A stretch of DNA of 64,000 nucleotides from Litomosoides sigmodontis (lineage: Eukaryota > Nematoda > Chromadorea > Rhabditida > Onchocercidae): the NCBI GenBank assembly GCA_963070105.1, contig OY718806.1, positions 269,001-333,000 on the forward strand, written 5' to 3'. Numbering within the stretch: the stretch's first letter is position 1; each line of letters opens with the position of its first letter. The notes beneath the pieces were generated by a model. That model did no database searches. It was not told the origin of the DNA and saw only the letters and a list, made by a program, of their open reading frames with translations. The position numbers were made by a program, and so were the translations under genes. Positions 25,159 through 38,568 of the stretch are shown here, piece by piece.

Positions 25159-26600
25159 ATGACTTTGCGCAGCCCAGCCCAGCCCACCGGCCAAGTTTCA
25201 GGGTTCAATCAAAGATCGATGAGCTGTTTGGGTATTTTCCAGGTGCGTGAGCGATCTTAACTAGCACTATTTCTACAGTGATTCCTTTTTAATGCATTGC
25301 TTCTTAGGTCTTCTTTCAAACCCTTTTCTGTTCACCAATTGCTATCTCAACGAGCCGAGGATAACAAACTCTGATGACAAGCCTGAGCAATAAAATTCTG
25401 TACTATTTCTTCTAAGATGATCAGCGTGTATACCACCTCACGTAGTCCTCATTTACACCGTGCAGAGCACGTTTGAATTTATTTCACGCAACGATTTATG
25501 TTGTTAAGTGTGCGTATAAATAAATAAACAAATGTCCACATAAAACGGATTAACACAAAATGGTATCACGGCTGTCAGTAGGGAAGCACTGTTATCAGAA
25601 AGGAGGAAGAACGCAAGCATGCATTTCACCTTTCTCATCCGCTTAATTTCCCTCCTTCTTTTTTCATGCTAATCTTTTATGCTTTAAACTAATCTTTGTC
25701 CTATCAAAATTTGTATTATCGGTGCTTTTAGGCTTTGTATTTTGTGTATTCAGATACTCTAGAAAGATGGCAAAGGTAAAACGTTAATTGATGAACTGAA
25801 TTTTAATAAAAAAATTCGACACGATTTTTTAAAGAAATTACACGGAAAGTTTGTTATCAGCAGAGATCCGCTGTTTCAATCATTTACATAATTCTCTTCG
25901 TGATTCGCAAAATGAAAGATATTTTAAACAACGATTTATTTTACGATTTTACTACTATTTAGCGATATTTTGCTTCATTCAAGTGCATCTACAATCTTAA
26001 TTAGGAGAAAGACTTCCAGATAGGTTTTCAACTGGCGTACAGTCCGAACTAGTGAAGCAGAATGAACTCATCATCAATGTGACCGTATTTGTCTAACTAA
26101 AAATCGACAGAAAAGCAATAATTTGCACTTTCCTTTCTGATGTTATCTTGGTGCTGACATTGAAGCAATCAGTAAAAGTATATTGTGGACGATAAGGAGT
26201 GATTCGACATGACTGAGAGTTTTCGAGAAATGGTATGCTTTTGTTTGGATTACTTCCCAAACAAGCGGCTTCTTTTGGTGTTCTCTAGCTCCACAACAGC
26301 TAGCAAAAAAAGCATTTTAAATGAAGAGTAAATCGTTGCTACTTTCTCGAAATCGACAATTATTTTCTGCGTTTCTTGGTTTGCACCATTAACAAAAGAG
26401 TTAAGTATATACTACCTGTGCTATACAGGTTGTGTATCAGTAGTTACCTTGAATTAGAGAGAAAGGATAAGGGTGAAGATAGCTGCTAGGCCTCTGACTG
26501 AGATCTACAGCAATTCAACAGAATTTTTACTTCTTTTTGCGGCACAAGATCAATAAGGAAGAGTGACTGGCTTCGATTTTCTGTAATGTCTGTGACAAAG

Positions 26601-27594
26601 TAACCATTCGGTCAGGTCAGTTTACTCATCTGTCCGATGAATTTAAGGAATGCTCACCGAGCTGCCGTCTTCAGTCCATATCACCTCGCATCTCTAACAA
26701 TGGTACCAGATCACCACGCCGAAAAAGCAAATCACCTCAGCCACTCGACAACAGGTTTCTACTTTAAATGATATTCATTTAGATGCTAGAGTGTAAGTAA
26801 TGGAACTAATTCATTAAGCTACAACTAAGTAATGATGAAGTTAGCAGTGGGATAAGTTTGATTTCATGTTTCTCGTCGCTCTCTGTTTCATTTATCGCTA
26901 GCACTGGTAGTAACACCTCATTTGAAACGAGAAAAATGTGCTTAACATGCATAAGCATTTGCTTACACTACAGTACGGAAAGCTGCGGCAATTGCTCGCC
27001 ACAAGCTAATATAATCAGAGATTCGAGACCTGACATCATTGCTTGGCCAACGCCACCCAATGTACAAAGTGGAAATAGCAACAGCAGTCAAGGACATAGT
27101 ACGGAGGAATCTGCGAAGTTATTTTCTATCCTCAAAGTGGCTTCTTCAAGTAGAGCTTTTTTTTCCTTTGTTAGGAATAAACTGAAGAAATGCAACTCTG
27201 ACTTTCAAGAAGAATTTTCAAGGAGCATTACAGAATGTTTTAAATGCTCCCAGCTATTTCGTTGAGACCTTATTAGCCATCAAATGGCATTAACTAAATT
27301 TCGGGGTTATCAGTCTTTATATGAATAAATTTTCCGCATTTCTTAATGTATGCAGAACAGAAAGTTTATTTCAGCTGCTCCTCGAGGAAGAGAAAGCGAG
27401 CTGAAGAAGAAAATACAAACTTTAGAAGGCACAGTTGCTGAATATGAACGACAGAAATATAATGTTATGGGTACATTTAGGTCAGGCTAACAGGATGTTT
27501 TTCAAATTTTTTCAATTGAATGGAAAAATTCTATAGAAGGAGCTTTAAATAATTATACATGAATGGAGAAAGTTGCTAGTTGCGAAAATTTTCG

Positions 27595-27625
<31 letters not shown>

Positions 27626-28591
27626 ATTGTAGCGAATATAGAGAACGAGTAGCGGAACGAGAACGAAAACTGGAGGCAGAATATTCAAGTAGAATCATAG
27701 CTCTTAGTGAAGAAGTTCTTGGAGCTAAAAAGGATTTTGAAGCTCGGATGAAAAGCTTTCAAGCTTTACAAGTATCGTTATCCACTGTTTTTTGTCATTT
27801 CCTTGTGCTACACTTATTTAGAGAATTGTCCAATATTAGTCTTCCATTCTAAAATATGTCACTAGCCCATCGTGAAGTTAAAAAGAAAAAATGCAGAAAT
27901 GCGTTTTTCTCCCAAGTTTCCATGCTTCCTAAATTTGGGTATGATTTTGAACCCAATTTAATCTAGGACAAATTTGAGCGAGAAAAAGAACAAACACTCG
28001 AAAAATTACGCCAGGAACACCAGAAGGAAATTCAGTTACTGGAGCAGCGCTTTTCCGAGTCACAATTACTCAATCTGGAGCAGAAGTAAGTTATTATAAA
28101 TAGAGTCATTTAAAATACTACTTGCTTATACCTGAACCACAAAAAATCAAAATAGTCAACGTGGAAACGTTAACAGATGTATGCTGTAGATACATGATTG
28201 AAATTCAACGACTAGAAGAAGAACGAAAAAGTTTAAAAGCTGAAAAGGAGCGACTAGGAGAGACATTTGAAATGAAGCTTCGAAGAGCACAGAGTTTATA
28301 CGAGACAGAATTAACAACAGCCAAAATGCTTTATTCGAAAGAACTTGAAGCGTTAAGAGATCATGAAGAAGCTCTCAAGGAGGAACTTCTGGCAAGGTAA
28401 CATTTGTATCACAAAATTTCTGTTGTAGTTCGCACCCGCTTCTAGATGCAATTAAATATAAACATACACTAAACAACCGAATCAACTAATTGCATATGTT
28501 TTGTAGCATTTAGTTATGTTGCAAGAGCTTAATTTTTCTGACGCATAAATTACAACCACATTTCTATTTTATTATTGCGGCATACAAGTGA

Positions 28592-28669
<78 letters not shown>

Positions 28670-31600
28670 GCAAGATGAATTCCACGATCGTCTTCAAGAG
28701 CTACAAGATCAGACAAAACGAAGCAGAGAAGAGCTTGTGACGTGTAAAAATGAAGTAAGGGCACTGGAAAAACGATTGCTAGTAAAAGAAGCGGAAGTAG
28801 TGGCAATTTCCAAAGAGGTACCGTATCGGTAGTTTTTGCTGAAATAAATGTTGCATGAATTTTACTCCTTGAACTGCACAATTACATCCTGCTAAATTTG
28901 ATTTATCAGATCGATCGATGGACCAAACACATCGCCCTATTGAAGGGACGAAGACAGCTGCTTCTGGGCCTCATATCATTTGTTTTGCTATTATGTTAGA
29001 ATACTCCAAACAACATCTTTCACCCTTCTGTTTCGGAACTTTTCAAAGATTAAATTTTATCTAACTCAAAATTTAAAGGCAATCACTTCACTTATTACTG
29101 CCGTTCATTTAAGAGTGAATTTTAAAATAAAAAGGAGTACGAAATAGTAAAAACTTGCAAATACTTCTTTCAGCTTGAGGAAGCTCACAACGAAACGAAC
29201 GATTCATTGAGAAAGCTTTCGCAAGTAGAAATCGAATTACAAGAAGCCAAACAACAATATCGACAACAGGAAGAGGAATTACAACGCAAGTCCAGTAATG
29301 ATTTTCCATCTAATACGATGTTGTTTTTTTTTTCATTTGAAGAAATTTGTTTAAAGATACATAAATTATAGACTTACTCAATATTGTGGAAACAGCAAAA
29401 AATAAACTGGAGGCATTCATTCGGGATTTACAAGCCGAAGTGAAAGCATTGAAAAACAAAGTTGAATTTCTGGAGAAAGAACGGGAAAATTTGCAAAGTC
29501 AAAGCGAGAGTCAAACAAAGTTGCAGAATTCACAAGTGAATGCTCTTGAAGCGGTTAGTTTTTTCTTCCGTAATTGCAAATAACCAGAAATCATCGCTTT
29601 CATCAGTTAGTGGACTCATCAAAATCATTAATGAATAATTTTACGGATACGCAAGTAGCCGTTGAGAGATTCTGTTATTGTCAACCGCCAGAAAATATTG
29701 TTTAGTAAAAAAGTAATATATCTAAAGTTGTTCAATTTATTTAATGTGTAGGTTCTCGAGTCTGTGACAAAGGAAAAAGAATCTACAAAGGATCACTACG
29801 AAAGTCTCTTAGAAAGAGAACGTCAGCAAGCAGAAGAGCGTGAATATGCAATGAAAAAAGAATTTAGTTCGAAATTAAATGAGCTGGAATCGCAGTACAA
29901 CAGCTTAAAAGATCATCAGGAACATAACAGAAAGCGGAACGTAGAGCAGGTACAAGCCGTTTCTAACGATTGCTTAAAAAATTGTCGGTCTACTAAGGGT
30001 AGTATTACTGCAGTTTAGCATTACAGGAGATATTTGATGTTAAGGAAGAAAACCGTTCTTTATTGATGGAAGTGGATGCACTGAAGCATAAGCTTGGTCT
30101 ACTTGTAGAAAGTAATAATGTATGTTTGCTTTTCTAATTCAGCCACAAGTCGATTTCAAATCCTTTCTCAATTTGAATCAGTTGAATATTTAAGTCTACA
30201 CCTGTTCATTCTTTGTTAATCCAAACACAATATCATTTTCATTCTTTTTAACAAGCAATTTTTAGTTAAATATACTTAAATTATACCTAAATATTTTATT
30301 CTGCTGTAGAATTTCAATAAGGCTAACGGACTCCCACATATTTAGGATAACAACAATGGAACAGTAGAAAAAATTAAGCAGTTAATTGATGAAAGCGATC
30401 AAATGAAAAAAGAAGTGGAAAAGTACAAAGAATTGCTGAGTAAAAAGGAAATTGAAATACAAAGATTGGAGGAAATTGAGCGGCCACGTATCGTGGCTAA
30501 TGAGCTATCAGTTATCGAAGATCAAATTGGGTGCATTAATTTTATTGCATGAAAATTTCAATTTAAAACACTAGGCCTGGCAATCAAATTAATGATTATC
30601 AGTATTGCATTACAGATTTCAATTAATGAATTCAGATGGACATTTGAGAAGGGAAGAAGAAGTGGAGAAGTTGAAAGCTGAGGTGATACAGAAGTTTGAT
30701 TCTATCCGTTTTTTCACTGTTTTCTTCTTCGATCCTTGATATAAAGTTCCAGTGTTTTTTAGATTGCTAAACTTCTAGCTGAACGAGAGGATGTGGCAAT
30801 TTTAAATGAAAATTTAGTGAAATTGAGGTCTGAAAATGAAAAATTAATAAATAAGCTGAAGGATTCGAATGTTCAAGAAGATACAAGCGATATTAAAAGC
30901 AGCGAACAAATGGCATGTTACTTTTATGAAATTTGTTGGAATAAATTTAATCCGTCCTCGCAGTGAGTTGCAAGGTTGTTTCATTGATGCACTCGGACAT
31001 AATGCATTTTCGTCCATTCCAGCGGGCCAGAAATGTTATATTAGTAGCGAAATGGTGACCGTGGATTTGACCAAATTTTGCTATTGCTTCAGCGAAACAC
31101 CTTTTCCATAAGTTTTAAGAAAGATGGAAGAAATTGTGACGTGTCACTCACTGCTCACTTCTGCAACATTAAATGTTTCCCTTTTCTTTCAAGAGATCTG
31201 ATGTGGAGCAGAAAGTGAGTGAAGAGATATGGCAAAGCACAGAAACCTCAGAAATGGATGAGAAGCGTCTGCGAGGTATTTGATATTTCCTTCATGACAC
31301 TACTGTTCAGCATATGTGCTGAGCAACTTAACTAATTCAATTGCAGTTAGAAAATTCCAAAACTCTTGGTTTGCCATTTAATATCAAGATGACAGTACAC
31401 CGTTAAATCCATTCATCTTTCCTACTTTTCCGTTCTTCCTCTGAATGTAAACTCGAAAAACAATGTAATTTCTTTGCAGCAATTACTATTGTAACGTAAT
31501 CCATTTAGTCAATTATGAAGTGATCGTCAATTTTCAGAAGAATTCCAAGCACAGTTGAAAGAACACATTGAGGAAGAAACTTTAAAAGCAACATCGAAAT

Positions 31601-33618
31601 ATGAAATGGAAATTAGAGAAATCAAAAACAGTGCTAACGAAAAGGCTATTTTTTACCTTGATGCTAGTAAAATTATGTCTATAACAATTGAGTGTCACTA
31701 AATTTCATACCTGCTGAAACCTCGAAGTTTTCTAAAATTCTTCCAGCATGGCTTCAGTAGTTTTGGCTTCGGTTACATGAACTGAGTACGAATTTTCAGA
31801 ATAAAGAATTAGAAGCAAATATGAATGCGTTGAAAAAAGACTGCAGTGAAAAAGCGAAACAAATTACTGAGCTATCTGATAAAAATAAACAATTAATGGA
31901 TGCAATAAATGCAGTACAAAGTGAACTTGAAAAGAAAAATCAGGAAATTAAGAACTTCAGCAAAAAAACGGATGAGTATCTCAGGTAAAGGCTAAGATGA
32001 ACCGAACATATTATTTTAATCCGATGACACAACAGTGTGAATTTTTTTTTATTTCATCAGGAAGCGAGAAAATCGACAAGCTCAGATCCTTGAGAAGAAA
32101 ATTACAAACTTGAATAAAGAGCATGAGAAAACGATCGAAATGATGAAGAAACATGAAACGGAACTTACAAGCAACTTTCAGAAGCTTCAGCAACAACTTG
32201 CAACTAAGTTTGCGTTCTTACCAATAATTTGTTAAGTGCTATTTGCTCTCACGCATCAGTAGATGTTTTAAAAATCTATCATGATTGCTTAAATTACCAA
32301 CGTCTGAGTTTTGGAAAAGGACTTTGTACATACGTACCTTGCCGCTGGCAGTTTTCCGGAAAATTTTGCACGCAAAATTCACGTAAAGTGGGTTCGCAAT
32401 AATTTTTAGGCTTGAAACTGGCACGCGTGGAGTACAAACGAATATTGGTGCTGAAAATGAAGAAAGAAGGCGTAACATAAATTTGGATTTGAGTGAGCAA
32501 ATACAACATTTCCAAAATGCACTTGGGGTAAGATAACTTTTGAATGTATCTAACATAATATTTCATTCACAACCGTCGATCCGAATTCTTAAACTAAACT
32601 ACCTAAAAATTTTATTCATTAATTATTTAGGAAAAAGACGCTCTCATATTTCAACTGCAAAAGGCCTTGGAAAGTTTACAGCAATCAGAATCAGAAGGCA
32701 AGAAAAACAGATCGGTTTGTTGCCTTTCAGCAGTATTATAATATATTTGCATATATTTCGGTTTTGCGTGCACTAACACGAAATACAAAAGAACTTCTGC
32801 AGAGAATCTGAACTCATTTATTCAATCTCATTCTTATACATCGCTTCAGAATAGTTTCACGGCCGGCGAAGGTTCGAAAAATCAATCAATTACGAGCGAT
32901 TTACAAATTTTGCTTACTGAAACACAACAACAAGGAAAAAGTAACACAAAAAGTAGAAATGGGCAGGAGCCTGCTAAGGGTAAGAAAAAGAAGGAGAAAG
33001 AAAGCAGTGGAAAGGACAAATTAAAGTTGGTTATTTTGCATTAATTTTTCTTCCATGTTTACCATTATCAAGTAATTTGATTAAATTTTCCGTTAAAAAA
33101 ATTAGACGCAAAATAAACTCACCTGGCCCTGGACTCCAAATTGGACAACTGTAATTTCCATTCCCAGTTTTAATTTTCTACTTTAATGAACTTCCTATTT
33201 CAGCCTTTGCGTGACTGGCACACCAAGGCCGAAGTCACCTAGCAATTCTGCACGACTTTATGAACACAGTAGTACGAAGTCAAAATCACCAACGGTAGAT
33301 CCAGTCAAGCAGAAAGATGAAAAAAGGTACCCAAACATCAAGTATGAAATCGGATTTGTATTCGATACTGTGATTTTGCATTTTATCTGTTGTGATAGTT
33401 TCTGCGAAATGTGAGAGGTTTGTTATTGCAGTCTCATTTTCAGAAGTCTGCTGTATCCGGATTTCGATCGAGCTTCATCGAGTGACGAGCACAGACGAAG
33501 CTCCCCTGGACATCAGTCATCATCACGCTCCAAAAAAGAGATCTCTTCATCACCTGTTGGTCCGACTAATTCTTTGTGCAATAAGGATGACTTGAAGAGA
33601 CCTGCTTGGAAATTCTAA
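26601..33618 (+). CDS. FAM184-like coiled-coil protein
   Basis: A long coiled-coil protein of unknown biochemical role, spread over about 23 short exons. The first exons are low-complexity ([25 protein letters not shown]). From about 27372 the chain matches the conserved FAM184 N-terminal domain in order: [94 protein letters not shown] (27633-27770, 27967-28087, 28187-28397). Further heptad-rich exons run to 32719, then basic, Ser-rich exons (33204-33327) and the C-terminus LKRPAWKF with a stop at 33616-33618. Human FAM184A shows the same order (REVEEIRRKFEEKLRSFGQL; KLNKAQSFYERELDTL). Uncertain points are the start codon, the exact donor near 30890, and the exon edges at 30525 and 33027. Confidence 0.8.
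28594..28666. repeat. (AT)n microsatellite next to a splice acceptor
   Basis: Thirty-six AT units run directly into CAG and the exon starting [12 protein letters not shown] of the FAM184-like gene. The repeat therefore replaces the usual polypyrimidine tract at this 3' splice site. Confidence 0.95.
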
Positions 33619-35233
33619 TGCAATCACTACAACATCAGACCAGCTATTCATTATTTTCTGGCATCTCTTCGTTCCAAATTTGTTGGAACATCGCACAAAG
33701 AAATGTATCAGAATTGTTTAGTTCCTTTGCGACATTTTTTTTTAATCTAATCCAGTGAAGTTTATGGTGTATGTACATGAGAGCATTAGCAGGTTATTAA
33801 AGTCAACTATATTCAGTTTTATCCAGTTGGGAAAGTTTCAGGAGCTAAACAAAGTACCTTATCTTATCCATTAGCAAATGGCCTGCCCGGTTTCCAAAGA
33901 ACTTTCATAGGTGCTGAGATTTGTTTTCCTTTGGTTATCATTTTAGATTTAAAACCTACCGGAACTATGTGAAACTTGCACAATTACTAGCAGATACGCT
34001 GTGCCCTCATATTAACTGTATATTTCACTGATGGATTACATTTTACGTACATATAATGTATGGTGGTAATGAAATCACTGTTTTAAATCAATATTCTGCA
34101 AAAATGTGATAAGTGTTGTAAAACTTCATCATCACTTGATAGTATCGTATCATCATCCCTTTACCAAACACTGACTTTGAATTTCAGTAACTGTCGGTAA
34201 AAGCAATAATGGCCAGAAGATTCTGAGTATGAAATAAATCAGTATCTTTTTCCCCTGTTCCTTCCATGACCATTTTATGCGTTCGTGACGATGAGTGAAG
34301 AGTCTAGGTCAGAGAAGCACTGGAGATTAATTTGCCCAAGAAACGAGCAATGATGAATTTTTTGATTTGTTAATGTTCAGAAGTCGCTAGTTCTCTTGGA
34401 TGTGTTGCAGTAGTGCACGCTGTATTTTCGTTTTGCATCTCCGATAATAAGCCGAAGCTCTACTGCAACAGCTCTGTGTATCGACGATTGCTGTGGCAGG
34501 CACACAAACCGGTGAACTGCTGTGAATAATAGGACACGGCTTCACACGTGAACTGACCACGACATAGTGGTAGTAAAAGCGGCAACTCGTTAACGAATGA
34601 ACGAACACCTGTGAGAGCAAAGATTAAACTGGACAGAGCGAGCTATACATCACAAGCACAACTGAAACATTACGAGTTGCAGCATACCAGCAGTATTGCT
34701 GGTTCACAAGTCTCAATGAACGTCATCCTTTCACCGAAATGACCAGTTCGAACTTTTAAGCCTTCTACCGACTCTACCCTTCCTCACCCAAATCGTTCAT
34801 TCACTAGTCTGCCCACAGCTACACACACACACACACCCAGTGATGGCTGAAATGAATGCGACATTTGATCGCACCCATTTTTAATCAATAATAATATGTC
34901 GACGGCCCTTCTTCCGTGTCGGAGTTTCCATTCTGCGTGACAAGTCCACGTCATGCGAGTGCAGAATTATTCGGTTTATCGACGTGAACGTATTTTTGCA
35001 CTTTCTCCCATACTAGAAAGGCGGAACCAACTGTAATATAAGTCTTGCAATTGGAGTAATTTCATTTTTTTCCAAAATAAAATTTATTCCAAATTTATTA
35101 GAAACCACTACTGTCACCTTTCCTGCCTTCGTCCCTCCTCCTGTCTTCTCTCCGTTTCCATAGTGATACAGCACTTAGATCACTGGAGGAACACCTGACG
35201 ATTCTCACATTCATATACACATTACATAGATAG

Positions 35234-35294
<61 letters not shown>

Positions 35295-35492
35295 CACTGC
35301 CCGCACCCTTTTGCTTCAAATGTCGGTTTAGAGTACCATTTTGATTTGTTAAAAGTTTTTTTTACGTTCTCAGGAGTAAGACGATCAGGGTGTTCCGTTA
35401 GGATGAGCAGGGTGCACGTGGAGAGTTAGATCGAGTGAAGTTCGGGGTTACCGCTTTTTTTGATGTGATCGTAGTTTGCAGCACTCAAGCGC
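33619..35492. other. Intergenic region with CA repeats
   Basis: No gene seen. It contains the FAM184-like 3' UTR, a short AC run near 34822-34838 and a longer CA microsatellite at 35235-35286. The last part, with GTGCACGTGGAG near 35410, may be promoter for the RA-domain gene, which starts at 35493. Confidence 0.5.
35235..35286. repeat. (CA)26 microsatellite
   Basis: A perfect CA dinucleotide run of 52 bases between TAGT and GACAAACACAC. Confidence 0.97.
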
Positions 35493-38400
35493 ATGGAAAT
35501 ACGGGTCATCGTGGACGGGGTCGAACGGAGTGTTTCTGGAATAACGGACACCACAACATGTGCCCAGATTATTTATGCTCTTGCTAATGCCACGAGACAA
35601 AAGGGTCGTTTCGTTTTAATTGAAAATTTTCGAAATACGGTGAGTGCTTAAGTGCCAATTTAGCGTGTAAAGCATCCTGCAGCGCTTTGACGAAATTATA
35701 GGAGGTTCTCAGATGAAATGCCGAACCTTGCGCAAGAAACATTAATTGATAATCCTCTAATTCATTAGTTCATCAGTTGCAAACTTTTCCTAACGTCCTT
35801 TCTAGGAATTATTTCCGGGGTACATAGGCATTAATTTGTGACGAAAGCAATTATTAATTACAAAATAAAATCCCAAACTGAAATCGCTAACTTTTTAATT
35901 TAGGAAAAAAGTCTGGCACCACTGGATCGGCCGCTTGAGATGTTGCGGAAGTGGGGCATCCATTCAAATCACGTGACGTTTCTGCTGAAACATTTAGATG
36001 AAGGTCCATCATCTGTTACCAGCGAAACTTTTGTTGATACTAGCAACCAACTGGTATGCTATTCGATCTTTATTACTTTCAATCATTCAGTCAGGAAGTT
36101 TTCATCCCACAAATCAAAAACCTTATTGTTCGTTAGATTTATCCACAGCCTAGTCATCTTTCACAGTAGTTACTTTTCTAGTGCTAAAAAAGTTTCGCTA
36201 CTCTGCAAAGATTGCATTTTTCATAGAAGAAATTCACGGAAGAAGACATGTAAAATCAAATTTAGGTCTCCAACACTGATTATCAAAAGTATATGAATTT
36301 TTGGGGTATGATTGGGCGATTCAAAGGTTCCTCGCCTTTAAGTTTTGTTTTTTTTTTTTTGATTTCAATTACCTTTTTCGACAAAAAGAGCGAAACTTGA
36401 TCCCACTGGTTCCACCCATGTCCAATAGCACAGTTCTTAGTAAAAGTCATCTGACCATTTCCTATGTCGTATCTGTTATTGATTTTGCTTTGTTTTCCTT
36501 ATTGTTAAATTTGTTTCTTTTAAATTTAAGGAATATTCACACCCGGAAGAACCACCCTTTAGTTCTATAGATATTCCTGTACAGCAGAGCACACTTGCTT
36601 GCGGAAGTGATTCCGAAGAAAATCGAGGAACTGCCTTATCCACTGCTGTTCTTCCTTCAGTGCCAGGCAAACTTAAAATCTATTGCTTTTGGCTAGCTAA
36701 GATTTGCTTAACCATTGTCGAATCTTTGCGTTTTGTTTTTTTCCATCGTTTTTAGAGTTATCGTGAGCTTTGCAGAACAGTTTTGTCGGCCAATATTCCA
36801 AAAATTTAGCTCACAGACAGGCACCAATGAACGAATAAGGAGTCGGCCACCTCCACCGGGTAAATCGTGTCATGTTAACATAAAAAATGGCATAGAGAGA
36901 AATTATTGGATAGTTACTGTGATTCTGTTCATTAAAATTTTTCAATTCCTTTTTTTTGCACTTACTAAATAAGTGTATGATTCCCACTATGGACATGATT
37001 GTCATCAAAATTTTATTGCAATTTTTAAGTAAGACAAAGCTACTTAGGTTATGAGATTATTACAGCTTACCATGAAGTAATTGGACAACGTTTCACTTCC
37101 TTATCAAGACAGAACATACCGTCCTCATCATTAACATCATTACACTCAGTGGATACTTCCATCGATGACCAGTGCCGTCTTACCAAGTTAACCGTTTAAC
37201 ATTCTTGCTGGTTGTCTTACAAAACAGATAATCATACTTGTTATTTCAAAACGAATAAAAAACATTCAAATGTTTGTATCTCTAAATATTTTACCTTCCC
37301 TGACGTCTGTGTTCTATCATTGCAACAGCTCAGGGAGTAGCGGCTAAAATTATTCCACTTTTAGCTATGTAACATCCCAACCAGCCAGTCTCAATAACAA
37401 TGACGCTTTAACAAGTAAATTTTGCGTTTTCTCGCATTTTAGGTCTTTCAGAGGAAATTTGAATTTATTTCATGCTGACTTAATATTCCTCATTGATCAG
37501 TCTAGCAAAAATGATTCCCCTCATTGAGTGGAGGACATTTTTTATTACAACTGACAAGAATTTTTAATCCAAAACGTAGAAATAACCCATTTGTGTTAGT
37601 ATTATTTTCTTAAAATAAATCCTTAAAATTTTTAAGTCCTTTTTTCAAGCTTAATACATGACACCGGTGTATGTCTTACCCGAAATAGTTTACGTTTTTT
37701 ACAGGAAAATTGAGCGCTAATGCTTTGGAAGGGCTGGTTCAAAACCAGAAGCAAGTTATTGAACAGCAGAAAGCTTATTTAGCTAAACTCGATTTAGCTA
37801 TCGACAATGATCAGCAACGCGAAGTTATCCAGGTAATTATGCATAAATAGCTGCTTTATTGGTCTAATAAACGTTTATCCGGAATACCTTTTTTAGGTGA
37901 GTTGTTCCAGTTACTATTTTGTTAATTAATGGAAATCCATTGAGAATCCTAGCTTTTTAGGCAGGTTCGCTGGACAATAAGCTTTCTCTTTAAGAACGTC
38001 TCATTCTTTCGAATTGCACTGAAAACTTGACAAATGCATTATAATTTGCATCTAAAATTTTTAGTCATTCTTTCTTTTTCAGCTGAGAAGGCAACAAGAA
38101 AACTTAAGAACCGTACTGAGTCCGCTACGGGAATGCGATTGGCCAAATCGCTTACAGCGGGAACATATTGAGTTGCAAAAAATCACTGCATCTATCAGCG
38201 AATTCAAGCAAAAGTTGGATGCCATCACAAAGTATGCTTTCATTTTGTCGGTGTCCTTTTCTGTGACTCTTTTTTACTACATATGAACCGGAAAATGTTG
38301 GTGAAAAACAGGAAAGATTTTCCATTTTTCTGTCCCTTAACTTTCAAATGTGGAAATTCGCTTTGCATATGTGATGGAATTAGCGTATCCAACATTTTTT

Positions 38401-38568
38401 AGCATCCCTGTAACAATAAAATGTGAACTGTTTTCAAATTTTAGTGAAATTAGGTTGCGAATCGATGAAAAGCATAACTTGAAATGCAATATACTGATGA
38501 TGGAGGAGGAACTTAAACAGCTGGAGGATGATGTTGACATTGCAAAACTGTCCGAGAACAACCACTAA
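35493..38568 (+). CDS. RASSF7/8-type RA-domain coiled-coil protein
   Basis: Member of the N-terminal RASSF group: an amino-terminal Ras-association domain followed by a coiled coil. Exon 1 (35493-35639) encodes MEIRVIVDGVERSVSGITD and GRFVLIENFRNT; exon 2 (35904-36053) continues EKSLAPLDRPLEMLRKWG. Both follow RASSF8 order (MELKVWVDGVQRIVCGVTE; LIEKWRDTERHLAP). Exon 3 starts at 36531 (EYSHPEEPPFSS). A following exon near 36750-36859 ends in RSRPPPPG. Then 37705-37832 (NQKQVIEQQKAYLAKLD), 38083-38231 and 38445-38568 give the coiled coil and stop, all in phase. The exon 3 to 4 junction cannot be fixed: a GC donor at 36665 with an acceptor at 36778 would keep frame. Vertebrate homologues act in cell adhesion and JNK signalling; the role here is inferred. 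Confidence 0.85.

Larger units (their letters stand above)
22491..26600. other. Long intergenic region with simple-sequence tracts
   Basis: No recognised gene. It contains a 158-codon ORF at 23399-23875 described under findings, a GGA-rich tract (24869-24923) and a CTC-rich tract (25095-25158). Near the right end a short ATG exon-like segment (26209-26232, MTESFREM, followed by GTATGC) could be the first exon of the FAM184-like gene, but its phase does not match the next exon I can read. Confidence 0.5.

Noticed and set aside
24773..25260. ORFs with poly-Glu, poly-Gly, poly-Pro or poly-Leu
   Set aside because: All come from the GGA- and CTC-rich tracts; several frames are open at once and none has a motif.
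28564..28881. Minus-strand 105-codon ORF over the FAM184-like exon
   Set aside because: It runs antisense to a coding exon with conserved coiled-coil sequence and through the AT repeat.
30869..31111. 80-codon ORF inside the FAM184-like gene
   Set aside because: It is in a different frame from the coiled-coil exon it overlaps, and its sequence does not continue into flanking exons.
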